From positions 62,001-126,000 of the forward strand of contig DATCTV010000030.1 in assembly GCA_036567785.1 (NCBI GenBank): a DNA stretch of 64,000 nucleotides. Reading direction: 5' to 3'. The notes below the pieces were generated by a model that saw only the letters and a program-made list of their open reading frames with translations, was not told the origin of the DNA and ran no database searches. The first letter of the stretch is position 1, and each line of letters begins with the position of its first letter. This document shows positions 19,501 to 28,154 of this stretch, one piece after another. A program made the position numbers and the translations under genes. This DNA is from Desulfomonilia bacterium (GTDB lineage: Bacteria > Desulfobacterota > Desulfomonilia > UBA1062).

Positions 19501-21166
19501 CTTCCGTCCATTCCTCTATTCGGTACTTGTAGCCCTGTTCAGCCAGGAAAACCTGACGCTTGTGCGCAAAATCATCCTCGGCGGTATTTGATGTCACAAG
19601 GCTGTAAAAGCTGGAAATGCGTTTTTTAGGTCTTAATATCCTGCCAAGCCTTTGAGCTTCTTCCTGCCGCGAACCGAATGTACCCGAAACCTGTATGGCA
19701 ACCGATGCGTCAGGAAGATCGATTGCAAAGTTGGCAACCCTGGAAACCACCATCACGGGCACATTGCCTCTTCTGAACTCCTGATACAGTTCGTCCCTCC
19801 TGGCATTGGGCGTGGCACCTGTTATGAGCGGGGCCTTTAAAAAGGAAGACAGCCTTTTTAGCTGCGAAAGGTACTGTCCGATTATAAGAACCGGCTCGTC
19901 CGAATGTTTCTTTATCAATTCTTTTACAACGTATTCCTTGTAAGGATTTTCAGATGCCGTTCTGAACTGAACCCTGTCGCTTTCGGTTATATAGCGCCTT
20001 TCGACATCCCTCGGCATAGGGAGTCTTATCTCGTAACATATCGCTTCCGCTATGAAGCCCTTTGATTCAAGCTCTTTCCAGGGCACATCATAACATTTGG
20101 GACCGATTAGCGAGAAAGTATCTTCCTCGAGGCCGTCTTCGCGCACTAGCGTGGCTGTCAGACCGAGCCGTCTTTTTGCCTGAATCTCGGTCGTAGCCCT
20201 GAAAACGGGTGCAGGCAGGACATGAACTTCATCATATATAATAAGTCCCCAGTTCCTTGCCATCATGAGATGCATATGCTCGAACGGCGAAGTTTTTGAT
20301 CTGCGGTGCGTAAGGATCTGATATGTGGTGACTGTGACCGGTTTGATGTCCTTCCTGTGGGCTGTATATTCACCTACATCATCAGGACTGAGTCCGGTCT
20401 TGTCCAGTATTTCGTTTATCCACTGATGGACTGCCGCAACATTCGTGCACAGGATGAGGGTGCAGGTGTTTGCCCTTTCCATCACTCCCATACCGACGAC
20501 GGTCTTGCCCGCTCCGCATGGAAGTACGACTATTCCCTGGCCGCCCCTGGCGCTGCCTCCAGCCCAGAAGTTGTCCACAGCCTCGATCTGGTAGCGCCTC
20601 AAACTGAAATCATCTCCGGTCGAAGCAATTTTCTTGAGCGGTATATCAAGGGGGTCTCCCTGTTCGTATCCTACGAGGTCATTAACCGGAAAGCCAAGCT
20701 TTATCATAATATGTTTGAAACGGCCGCGGACCCCTTTCGGTATCTTGAATCCTTTTCCGGGTAATACAGATATAATGCATTCCTGTACCTGTTTGCTGGC
20801 GAGCAGCCTTTCCAGAACATTACCGTCCCTGACTTCAACCTCGAGTTCATCCTCTGCCGGAACAAGCCTTACGGCGTCCCATCTAGAGAATGCGTCCCTA
20901 ATCCTCATTTCAACGCCGGATGGTATCTCATATCGTGAATAAAGATTCAGCGCGTTCATGATGTCATCGCATTTTGCACCGATGGCTGCGGCATTCCAGA
21001 GGCTTATCGGCGTTATCCTGTATGTGTGCACATACTCCGGTGACTTGACCAACTCTGCAAAAGGAAGAATGGCGTCACGTGCATCTTCGTATGCATCATT
21101 CTGCACCTCAAGCAGGATACTGCCGTCGCTCTGAACTATGACTGGTTTATTATCAGCTAATGACAT
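19484..21166 (-). CDS. XPB/Ssl2-type DNA repair helicase
   Basis: A 560-residue SF2 helicase: an N-terminal region with a probable damage-recognition part (about 1-180), Walker A PCGAGKT (about residue 218), DEVH box (YDEVHVLPAP), and motif VI QRLGRILRPKK followed by a short C-terminal tail. This matches bacterial and archaeal XPB, a 3'-5' DNA translocase. An XPB helicase usually partners a nuclease (Bax1 in archaea) or a Helicase_C_3 protein in bacteria; the overlapping downstream gene here is the latter. No strong ribosome-binding site is seen before ATG 21166. The rsmA gene upstream on this strand ends 89 nt before. Confidence 0.9.
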   Translation of the reverse strand: MSLADNKPVIVQSDGSILLEVQNDAYEDARDAILPFAELVKSPEYVHTYRITPISLWNAAAIGAKCDDIMNALNLYSRYEIPSGVEMRIRDAFSRWDAVRLVPAEDELEVEVRDGNVLERLLASKQVQECIISVLPGKGFKIPKGVRGRFKHIMIKLGFPVNDLVGYEQGDPLDIPLKKIASTGDDFSLRRYQIEAVDNFWAGGSARGGQGIVVLPCGAGKTVVGMGVMERANTCTLILCTNVAAVHQWINEILDKTGLSPDDVGEYTAHRKDIKPVTVTTYQILTHRRSKTSPFEHMHLMMARNWGLIIYDEVHVLPAPVFRATTEIQAKRRLGLTATLVREDGLEEDTFSLIGPKCYDVPWKELESKGFIAEAICYEIRLPMPRDVERRYITESDRVQFRTASENPYKEYVVKELIKKHSDEPVLIIGQYLSQLKRLSSFLKAPLITGATPNARRDELYQEFRRGNVPVMVVSRVANFAIDLPDASVAIQVSGTFGSRQEEAQRLGRILRPKKRISSFYSLVTSNTAEDDFAHKRQVFLAEQGYKYRIEEWTEDDINT

Positions 21167-21255
21167 TTGAATCTTATTAGACTCTCACAGGTAAGATGAA
21201 AACGCAACGGGCAAAAAATTTCACACCCCTGGTATTTTGTAGAAAAGTTATGATG

Positions 21256-22047
21256 TTATCTGACAACAGTTTCTACATACAATCGTGTGAGTTGAATAAA
21301 TTCCAGAAGATCCAGATCCTGCGGACGGCGGGAAAAATCGATTCCTGTTTTTTTCTCAATATTGTTAAGAGTCTCAGGCGTCATTCCCGGAAGGTTTGAC
21401 AAAGAGTTTCTCAGCATTTTGCGTCTGGAATTGAAGGTGTGGAAAACCACCTTTTTCAGTGGAGCAAGAGTTTCGGGGGTAATGGGATCATCCTTCGGAA
21501 TCAGCCTTATAAGAATGGAATCAACCTTTGGCCTGGGAAAAAAGTTGTCTGGTCCGATGACAGGGCCAGTAACCGTATCAAAGCATGACGCCATAAGCAC
21601 GCTCAATGCCGAATACGGTTTTGTTCCCGGCCTGGCGCATATGCGCTCCCCGACCTCTTTCTGGACCATGACTGTAATTGAAGAGAAGTGTGAGGGGAAA
21701 TTCAAAAGGCTTGTGATTATAACTGTGGCGATGTTGTAGGGAAGATTTGCAATCATAAGAGCGCCTTTCGGGACGATGGATTTCATGTCGCTCTCAAGTA
21801 TGTCCGCGCCGATTATTTCCACATTCCGGTGATTTTTGAAACCCAGCTTAAGATCTTCCGCAAGGGCGTTGTCCTTTTCAATTGCCACGACTCGCCCTGC
21901 AGTTTCAGCAAGCTTTTTTGTGAGCGCGCCTTTACCCGGACCTATCTCAAGTACGGTTTCATTTATCCTAAGGCCTGAAAAGTGGATAATATTATCGACA
22001 ATATGCGTATTTATAAGGAAATTCTGGCCCAGTGAACGCTTGGGCAT
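21256..22047 (-). CDS. rsmA: 16S rRNA dimethyladenosine transferase (RsmA/KsgA)
   Basis: 263 residues. The typical N-terminus KRSLGQNFL, the SAM-binding EIGPGKGALT motif and the catalytic NLPYNIA are all present. It dimethylates two adjacent adenines in the 3'-terminal helix of 16S rRNA during small-subunit maturation. The ATG overlaps the TsaD stop (TAATG), so it is coupled to tsaD in a pyrE-tsaD-rsmA run. Confidence 0.95.
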   Translation of the reverse strand: MPKRSLGQNFLINTHIVDNIIHFSGLRINETVLEIGPGKGALTKKLAETAGRVVAIEKDNALAEDLKLGFKNHRNVEIIGADILESDMKSIVPKGALMIANLPYNIATVIITSLLNFPSHFSSITVMVQKEVGERICARPGTKPYSALSVLMASCFDTVTGPVIGPDNFFPRPKVDSILIRLIPKDDPITPETLAPLKKVVFHTFNSRRKMLRNSLSNLPGMTPETLNNIEKKTGIDFSRRPQDLDLLEFIQLTRLYVETVVR

Positions 22048-23102
22048 TACAGTTCATTCCACCTTGATACGGCATTCATATCGAGCCCTCCCAACTCTGA
22101 TTTTTCAAACATTTTAATGGAAGCGATGCCTATCATGGCGGCGTTGTCCGTGCAGTATTTCTTCTCGGGCAGCACAAGCCTTATGCCTGCTGCTTCGGTT
22201 CGTTTTTTCAATTCATTTCTAAGTGATGTATTGCAGGCGACGCCCCCGCTTATAACGACGAGGTTCATCCTGTGGTCTAATGCAGCCTTCATCAGGCGCG
22301 AAACTAGGACGTCGACCGCCGCCTCCTGGAAGGCAGCGGCAATTTTCGGCACCATGTCTTCCTTTCCGGGTGCGGGTATCTTTTTAGAAGGAAGCCCTGA
22401 GAAACTCAAATCCATACCCGGAAAGATTTCCATGTTGACTACCAGATTGAGAACAGCTGTTTTCAGTCCTGAAAAACTGAAATCATAACCGGGTTCCCTG
22501 AGCATGGGTCTGGGCAGTTCAAGACCGTGGTCTGTAACGCCAGAGGCTATCTTCTCTATCACCACGCCGCCGGGGTAGCCCAGGTTCAAAAGCTTTGCCA
22601 CCTTATCGAACGCCTCTCCCGCCGCATCATCCATTGTCTGGCCTATGAGAGTTATTTTCTCCGGTTCATCGACCTTGTATATGGATGTGTGTCCGCCCGA
22701 GACTACCATGCCCATGTGAGGATAAGTAAGCTCGCTGTCAATGCGCACCGCGGCCAGATGGCCGTCAAGGTGATTTACACCTGCAACAGGTATATCGAGC
22801 CCATATGCCAGAGCTTTTGCATAGGAAATCCCTACGAGAAGGGCCCCAACAAGACCGGGGCCGCGGGTGACCGCTATACCGCCCAGGTCTTTAAGCGTTA
22901 TTCCTGATTCTTTTATTGCGGTCTCCACTACCGGAGATATAAGCTCTACATGTCTGCGGGCGGCTATTTCAGGAACGACGCCGCCGAAAGCGGCATGGTC
23001 CTTTATCTGGGAAGCGACGACACTCGAAAGGATTTTACCTCCGTCTGTAACGACAGCGGCCGCGGTTTCGTCGCAGGATGTCTCTATTGCCAGAATGTTC
23101 AC
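22047..23102 (-). CDS. tsaD: tRNA threonylcarbamoyladenosine biosynthesis protein TsaD
   Basis: 351 residues with the ASKHA signatures AIETSCDETAAAVV at the N-terminus, NHLDGHLAA (metal-binding His residues) and SGGHTS, and SGGVACNTSLR near the C-terminus. It catalyses transfer of threonylcarbamoyl to A37 of ANN-decoding tRNAs with TsaB and TsaE, not present here. Starts with GTG (23102), overlapping the pyrE TGA by 4 nt; the 3' end overlaps rsmA by 1 nt. Confidence 0.95.
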   Translation of the reverse strand: MNILAIETSCDETAAAVVTDGGKILSSVVASQIKDHAAFGGVVPEIAARRHVELISPVVETAIKESGITLKDLGGIAVTRGPGLVGALLVGISYAKALAYGLDIPVAGVNHLDGHLAAVRIDSELTYPHMGMVVSGGHTSIYKVDEPEKITLIGQTMDDAAGEAFDKVAKLLNLGYPGGVVIEKIASGVTDHGLELPRPMLREPGYDFSFSGLKTAVLNLVVNMEIFPGMDLSFSGLPSKKIPAPGKEDMVPKIAAAFQEAAVDVLVSRLMKAALDHRMNLVVISGGVACNTSLRNELKKRTEAAGIRLVLPEKKYCTDNAAMIGIASIKMFEKSELGGLDMNAVSRWNEL

Positions 23103-23638
23103 TTTTGCAGGTCTTTCCTTGAAATCACTGTAAGTACTTTGCAGCCCTTTGCCTCTATCGCCTCTTTTCCGCCTTCCATTCTGTCAAATACGGCAATGAC
23201 AGTATCGACAATAAAACCGTTTTCGCGGAGCCTGTCGATTGCCTTTATGGCGCTGCCTCCGGTCGTTATTACATCTTCCACAACGATCACCTTCTGCCCG
23301 GGGCTGGCGGGCCCCTCCACCCAGTTCATGGTGCCGTGCGCCTTCTGTTCTTTCCTGACAACAATAGCGTTTATTTTCCGGCCCTTTTCAAGGGCTTTCA
23401 TGGCGGCCGCAAGGGCGATAGGGTCAGCGCCCATGGTCATACCGCCGATTGCGTCTGCTTCAACATCTTTGATCATGTCGGAAACGACCTCACCTATAAG
23501 CGTTGCGCCTTCGGGATTGAGTGTAACTTTTCTCAAGTCCACATAGATATCCGATTCTTTGCCCGATGACAGAATGAATTTGCCGAACTTCACCGCATCC
23601 TTTGCTACAAGCCTTTTAAGTTCATCAAGTTTACTCAT
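23099..23638 (-). CDS. pyrE: orotate phosphoribosyltransferase
   Basis: 179 residues from ATG 23638, which has GGAGG upstream; a longer form from 23662 is possible but lacks one. The PRPP-binding loop VVEDVITTGGSA and the upstream KEQKAHGT loop place it in the OPRTase family, which makes orotidine-5'-phosphate in pyrimidine synthesis. It overlaps tsaD by 4 nt. Pyrimidine synthesis also uses carbamoyl phosphate, but the CarB-like gene in this window is not adjacent. Confidence 0.93.
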   Translation of the reverse strand: MSKLDELKRLVAKDAVKFGKFILSSGKESDIYVDLRKVTLNPEGATLIGEVVSDMIKDVEADAIGGMTMGADPIALAAAMKALEKGRKINAIVVRKEQKAHGTMNWVEGPASPGQKVIVVEDVITTGGSAIKAIDRLRENGFIVDTVIAVFDRMEGGKEAIEAKGCKVLTVISRKDLQK

Positions 23639-23719
23639 TAATATCCTCCAGTTTTCAGACACCTCGGATATACTTATATCATCTTGTTTTCAATTTAAAC
23701 CTCAATTCCAAGAAAAACC

Positions 23720-23748
23720 TTGACAGAACAGATGGTGCAAAGGATACA
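23720..23748 (+). promoter_or_regulatory. probable sigma-70 promoter of the liv operon
   Basis: A consensus -35 TTGACA (23720-23725), 17 bp, and GATACA (23743-23748) lie about 70 nt upstream of livJ, in the divergent pyrE-livJ interval. A weaker -10 alternative, TACAAA, overlaps. Confidence 0.5.
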
Positions 23749-23818
23749 AAATCTAATAAGTTCTATGCGTTACTACAAATAGAAACAACCAGTGCATGGA
23801 CATTTTCAGGAGGTAAAA

Positions 23819-24943
23819 ATGAAAAATATTTTATGGTCGGCAATTCTTGTCACGGTTATGGTTTTTGCAGGTGCTACATCTTTGTATGCCGAAGATATCA
23901 AGGTCGGGGCAATTCTCAGGCTTTCTCAGGGCGCATCCGACGGGCTTCCGGCGAAAAGAGGCATTGAGATCGCTGTCAATCAGATCAATGCCAAGGGCGG
24001 CATAAACGGGAAAAAACTGGTGGTCATTTACGAAGACAGCAAGGATTCCCCGCAGACAGCGGTTGCGGCATATCAGAAGCTTGTTTCCGTTGACAAATGC
24101 CAGGTAATAATAGGCCCCATGATGAGCGGCGAGGTGCTTGCAGTTGCCCCGGTGGCCGAGCGGGACAAGATCGTTGTCATAACCCCGAACGGCACATCGC
24201 CCAAGATTTCGCAGGCTGGCCAGTATATCTACCGCGGCTGCACGACTTCGGAAAGGCAGGCTGCCGCATTGACAAAATACGCAAAAGACAAGATGAAGAC
24301 CACGGCGGTTGCGATCCTGTACAGTAACGAGCCTTATGGCAAAGGCTGCAATGAGCAGTTCACTAAATATTTCAATGAACTTGGTATTCCGGTTGTGATC
24401 TCGGAAAGCTTCATGGTCGGAGACAGGGACTTTTCCGCACAGCTTACAAAGATTCGTGAACAGAAATTCGACCTGATATTCATTCCGGGTTACCTGCAGG
24501 AGACCGCACCTGCAATCAAACAGGCGCGTCAGATGGGCATTAAACAAGCATCCATGGGCGTATTCGGGGACATGGCTCCCAAATACATTGAGCTTGCAGG
24601 CAAGGCCGCTGAAGGGCACCTCAACTGCAGCGAGTACAACGAGGATTACAACACCCCGGTAAATAAGAAATTCAAGGCCGAATATTATAAGATTGTCAAA
24701 GCCGATCCGAAAGAACCGAACAATATCATGTTTGCTGCAATCACATACGACATGACCAGGCTCGTGGCGGATGCGATAGCAAAGAAAGGCTACAGCGCGG
24801 ACGGTATACGTTCCTATCTGGACACGGTCAAGGACTTCGACGGCGTGACAGGCAGGTTGAGCTTTGATAATGATGGGGATGTAAATAAACAGGGTGTCTA
24901 TCTCTTTGAAGTCAAGAAAGGAAAATACGTAAAGGTCCAGTAG
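23819..24943 (+). CDS. livJ: branched-chain amino acid ABC transporter, substrate-binding protein
   Basis: 374 residues from ATG 23819, which has AGGAGG directly upstream. Sec signal peptide (about 1-23, ending SLYA), then a periplasmic binding-protein type I fold: IKVGAILRLSQG, AVNQINAKGGINGKKL, and later segments typical of Leu/Ile/Val- or amide-binding proteins. It captures the ligand outside the cell and delivers it to LivHM. The ligand cannot be told from sequence; the PaaK-like gene in the operon hints at an aromatic or carboxylic acid. Confidence 0.9.
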   Translation: MKNILWSAILVTVMVFAGATSLYAEDIKVGAILRLSQGASDGLPAKRGIEIAVNQINAKGGINGKKLVVIYEDSKDSPQTAVAAYQKLVSVDKCQVIIGPMMSGEVLAVAPVAERDKIVVITPNGTSPKISQAGQYIYRGCTTSERQAAALTKYAKDKMKTTAVAILYSNEPYGKGCNEQFTKYFNELGIPVVISESFMVGDRDFSAQLTKIREQKFDLIFIPGYLQETAPAIKQARQMGIKQASMGVFGDMAPKYIELAGKAAEGHLNCSEYNEDYNTPVNKKFKAEYYKIVKADPKEPNNIMFAAITYDMTRLVADAIAKKGYSADGIRSYLDTVKDFDGVTGRLSFDNDGDVNKQGVYLFEVKKGKYVKVQ

Positions 24944-24944
24944 G

Positions 24945-25802
24945 TTGCTCTTTCAGCAGATAATAAACGGCCTGGTGGCGGGAAGCGTCTATGCGCTTGT
25001 CGCCCTTGGCTACACCATGATCTTCGGCATCCTGGGCATAGTGAATTTCGCACAGGGTGAGATTTACATGTTCGGGGCGTTCGGGGCGATACTGACCCTC
25101 AATGCAACGGGCAGCCTGGCCCTGGCAATTCCTGCCGGAATATTATCTGCATGCATTGTTGGCCTTTTGCTTGAGCGCTTTGCCTTCAGGCCGCTTCGTG
25201 GAATGCATCCGCTTATCCCGCTAATAAGCGCAATCGGGGCTTCGATCTTTTTAAGCTCTCTGGCAAGGCTCATGTTCGGACCGGAAGACCGCTCATTTCC
25301 GATAGATTTCGGGTTCGAGGGATTCAATCTTTTCAGTGCCTATATAACATGGCTGCAGCTTGTCATAATGGCCGTGTCAATAATTATGATGATCCTGCTA
25401 TGGCTTTTCATGAACATGTCCAGACATGGAAAGGCCGTCAGGGCTGTTGCCATGGACAGTGATGCTGCAAGGCTTTCAGGCATAAATGTCAACAGGGCTT
25501 ATGTTATAGTTTTTCTCCTGGGATCGGCTCTGTCCGGGGTGGCAGGGATACTGATGGCCATATATTACAATTCCACCTCACCGGGTATGGGAACACTGCC
25601 CGGATTAAAGGCATTTTCCGCGGCAATACTTGGAGGAGTGGGCTCGATTCCGGGTGCCATAATCGGAGGCCTCGTGCTGGGTATAGCCGAGAACCTCGGG
25701 GCCGCATACATATCGTCTAATTTCAAGGACGCATTCGCATTTATCGTTCTGGTTCTGGTCCTCGTCATCAGGCCCAGGGGAATTCTGGGGTCCGGCAGAT
25801 GA
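24945..25802 (+). CDS. livH: branched-chain amino acid ABC transporter permease LivH
   Basis: 285 residues beginning at TTG 24945, 1 nt after the livJ stop, with AAAGG upstream. The N-terminal GLVAGSVYALVALGYTMIFG and FAQGEIYMFGAF are hallmark LivH sequences; about 8 hydrophobic segments follow. Overlaps LivM by 4 nt. Confidence 0.93.
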   Translation: MLFQQIINGLVAGSVYALVALGYTMIFGILGIVNFAQGEIYMFGAFGAILTLNATGSLALAIPAGILSACIVGLLLERFAFRPLRGMHPLIPLISAIGASIFLSSLARLMFGPEDRSFPIDFGFEGFNLFSAYITWLQLVIMAVSIIMMILLWLFMNMSRHGKAVRAVAMDSDAARLSGINVNRAYVIVFLLGSALSGVAGILMAIYYNSTSPGMGTLPGLKAFSAAILGGVGSIPGAIIGGLVLGIAENLGAAYISSNFKDAFAFIVLVLVLVIRPRGILGSGR

Positions 25803-26665
25803 GTGTATATATATTCCATATCCTTATAATGACGGGCATATTCGCCATACTTGCACTGAGCCTCAATATACTGGCCGGTTTTGCAGGCCTTGTTTCTTTA
25901 GGGCATGCGGCCTTTTTCGGAATCGGTGCCTATTTGAGCTCCCTTCTGATGATTAACGGTCTTGGCTTCATACCGGCATTCCTGCTGTCAGGAGGCATTA
26001 CCTCAATTCTGGGATTGACTCTGGCAATGCCCGCTCTCAGGGTAAAGGACGACTATCTGGCAATCGTGACGCTGGGTTTCGGCATAATCATGGGTCTTGT
26101 TTTTCTGAATCTGGAAATCACAGGCGGTCCGGACGGCCTCACCGGAATTCCGCCGGTAAGGCTGCTTGGTAAGCCTCTTTATTCAAAGCCAGGATTTCTG
26201 GGGCTTGTATCAGGGATTCTCGCACTCATGATAGCGAGCACATGGATGCTCAAGAACTCACGCATAGGACGTGCATGGGCGGCGGTCAGGGATAATGACA
26301 CAACAGCCTCGTTCATGGGAATAAACGTCTACTACTACAAAACGCTGGCTTTTATTGTCAGCGCATTCTGGGCCGGACTTGCAGGGAGCCTATACGCCCA
26401 CTACACCGCATACATAAACCCGCACACCTTCGGCATGCATACCTCGATACAGATACTGTCCATGGCGGTTCTGGGGGGTCTTGGCAGCATAGCCGGCTCG
26501 CTTATCGGGGCATTCCTGCTTACCGTTCTGCCGGAGGCATTAAGGAAGCTCGCAGATTACCAGGATATCTTCTATGGAGCGCTTCTTGTTGCTCTGATGG
26601 TCTTCAGGCCTCAAGGGATAATGGGAAGGGTCAAGATAACCGATATCTTCGGGAGGAAGTCCTGA
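25799..26665 (+). CDS. livM: branched-chain amino acid ABC transporter permease LivM
   Basis: 288 residues, several transmembrane helices. ILALSLNILAGFAGLVSLGHAAF, ITGGPDGLTGIP and a late AVLGGLGSIAGSLIGAF are typical LivM motifs. Start ATG 25799 overlaps livH; the stop overlaps the next ATG (TGATG). Forms the membrane pore with LivH. Confidence 0.93.
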   Translation: MSVYIFHILIMTGIFAILALSLNILAGFAGLVSLGHAAFFGIGAYLSSLLMINGLGFIPAFLLSGGITSILGLTLAMPALRVKDDYLAIVTLGFGIIMGLVFLNLEITGGPDGLTGIPPVRLLGKPLYSKPGFLGLVSGILALMIASTWMLKNSRIGRAWAAVRDNDTTASFMGINVYYYKTLAFIVSAFWAGLAGSLYAHYTAYINPHTFGMHTSIQILSMAVLGGLGSIAGSLIGAFLLTVLPEALRKLADYQDIFYGALLVALMVFRPQGIMGRVKITDIFGRKS

Positions 26666-27393
26666 TGCTGACGCTAAGGAACATTCATGCCCATTATGGC
26701 CGCATCCATGCGGTAAAAGGAGTAAGTCTCCATCTCCGGCAAGGCGAGATAGTTGCATTGATAGGCGGGAACGGTGCGGGCAAGAGCAGCATTTTGAAAG
26801 CTGTTTCAGGGCTTCTGAAGACCTCATCCGGTGAAGTCCTTTTCGGTGAAGAAACAATTACAGGGAAAACTCCTGACAGGATACTCAAACTGGGCATAGG
26901 CCATGTCCCTGAAGGAAGAAGACTTTTCAAGGGGCTGTCGGTAAAGGACAACCTGATCCTGGGCGCCTATTCCCGGAAGGACAGGAAAAAAATCGCAACA
27001 GACATTGAATCCATGGAAAGGCTGTTTCCAATACTTGCGCAAAGGCGCTCCCAGGCGTCCGGCACGCTATCGGGCGGAGAGCAGCAGATGCTGGCAATAG
27101 CCAGGGCGCTTATGGCAAAACCTAAGGTGCTGCTGCTTGACGAGCCTTCCATGGGACTTGCGCCGATAGTAACTTCACAGATTTATTCGCAGATAAAAAG
27201 GCTCAACACGGAAGAAGGATTGAGTATACTCCTTGTAGAACAGAACGCCTCGATGGCCCTTAATGTGGCGCACAGGGGATATGTAATCGAAACCGGCCGC
27301 ATCGTCATGGAAGGAATGACAGAAGAACTGAGGGCAAGCAACGAGATACAGCGTGCGTATCTGGGCAAGGGGTACAAAGAGGTCTGGGAATGA
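26665..27393 (+). CDS. livF: branched-chain amino acid ABC transporter ATPase LivF
   Basis: 242 residues. HAHYGRIHAVKGVSL start, Walker A GGNGAGKSS, signature LSGGEQQM, Walker B LLLDEPSMGL identify the LivF branch. Its start overlaps the livM stop and its stop overlaps the livG start by 4 nt. One of two ATPases that energise the LivHM pore; in this operon livF comes before livG, the reverse of E. coli. Confidence 0.9.
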   Translation: MLTLRNIHAHYGRIHAVKGVSLHLRQGEIVALIGGNGAGKSSILKAVSGLLKTSSGEVLFGEETITGKTPDRILKLGIGHVPEGRRLFKGLSVKDNLILGAYSRKDRKKIATDIESMERLFPILAQRRSQASGTLSGGEQQMLAIARALMAKPKVLLLDEPSMGLAPIVTSQIYSQIKRLNTEEGLSILLVEQNASMALNVAHRGYVIETGRIVMEGMTEELRASNEIQRAYLGKGYKEVWE

Positions 27394-28154
27394 TGCTGAA
27401 GGCGGAAAACATCAGCAAAAGCTTCATGGGAATTCATGCATTGAGGCATGTCAGCATGGAGGTCATAAAGGGTGAGATATTAGGTGTCATAGGCCCAAAC
27501 GGTGCGGGCAAAACGACGCTCTTTAATGTTCTGACGGGTTTGTTTCCGCCGGATTCGGGCAGTGTTAATTTCATGGATAAGGACATAACAAGGCTTAAGC
27601 CGCACAGGCGTGTAAAGCTTGGTATGACAAGGACCTTTCAGAACCTTGAAATATTCCGCGATATGAGCGTCCTTGAAAACGTTATGGTAGGAGGGCACCT
27701 TCGGCTCAGCGCCGGTTTCTGGGCAAGCATGGTGATGGCGCCCTGGAAGGTGAAAGAAGAAAAAAGACTTCGGGAAGAGGCCTTCGGGCTCCTCGAAATA
27801 CTCGGTATCAGTGACAGGGCCGGGGAACAGGCGATCAACCTGTCATACGGTGATCAGAGAAGGGTTGAAATCGCCCGTGCCCTTGTTTCAAGACCTCATG
27901 TCATTTTTCTTGATGAGCCTGCAGCAGGAATGAACCCCAGGGAAACAGAAGAGCTTTCTTCACTGATAACCAGACTCAGAAATGAGCTTGATCTGAGCAT
28001 TGTCATAATCGAACATGACATGAACCTCATAATGGACATCTGTGAACGGATAATCGTAATGGCTGAAGGAAGTCTGCTGGCGACAGGAGTTCCTCATGAA
28101 ATAAGGAAGCACCCCAAGGTGCTTGAAGCCTATCTCGGAGGGGAGGTCTTATGA
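27390..28154 (+). CDS. livG: branched-chain amino acid ABC transporter ATPase LivG
   Basis: 254 residues; Walker A GPNGAGKTT, the LivG-type insert region after it (GMTRTFQNLEIF), signature LSYGDQRR and Walker B IFLDEPAAGMNPRE. Partners LivF. ATG 27390 overlaps the livF stop; a second ATG at 27393 is a possible alternative. Its end overlaps the PaaK-like start. Confidence 0.9.
   Translation: MMLKAENISKSFMGIHALRHVSMEVIKGEILGVIGPNGAGKTTLFNVLTGLFPPDSGSVNFMDKDITRLKPHRRVKLGMTRTFQNLEIFRDMSVLENVMVGGHLRLSAGFWASMVMAPWKVKEEKRLREEAFGLLEILGISDRAGEQAINLSYGDQRRVEIARALVSRPHVIFLDEPAAGMNPRETEELSSLITRLRNELDLSIVIIEHDMNLIMDICERIIVMAEGSLLATGVPHEIRKHPKVLEAYLGGEVL

Noticed and set aside
23831-24619. 262-codon antisense ORF inside livJ
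   Set aside because: Shadow of the binding-protein gene; Cys/His-rich translation typical of reversed coding sequence.
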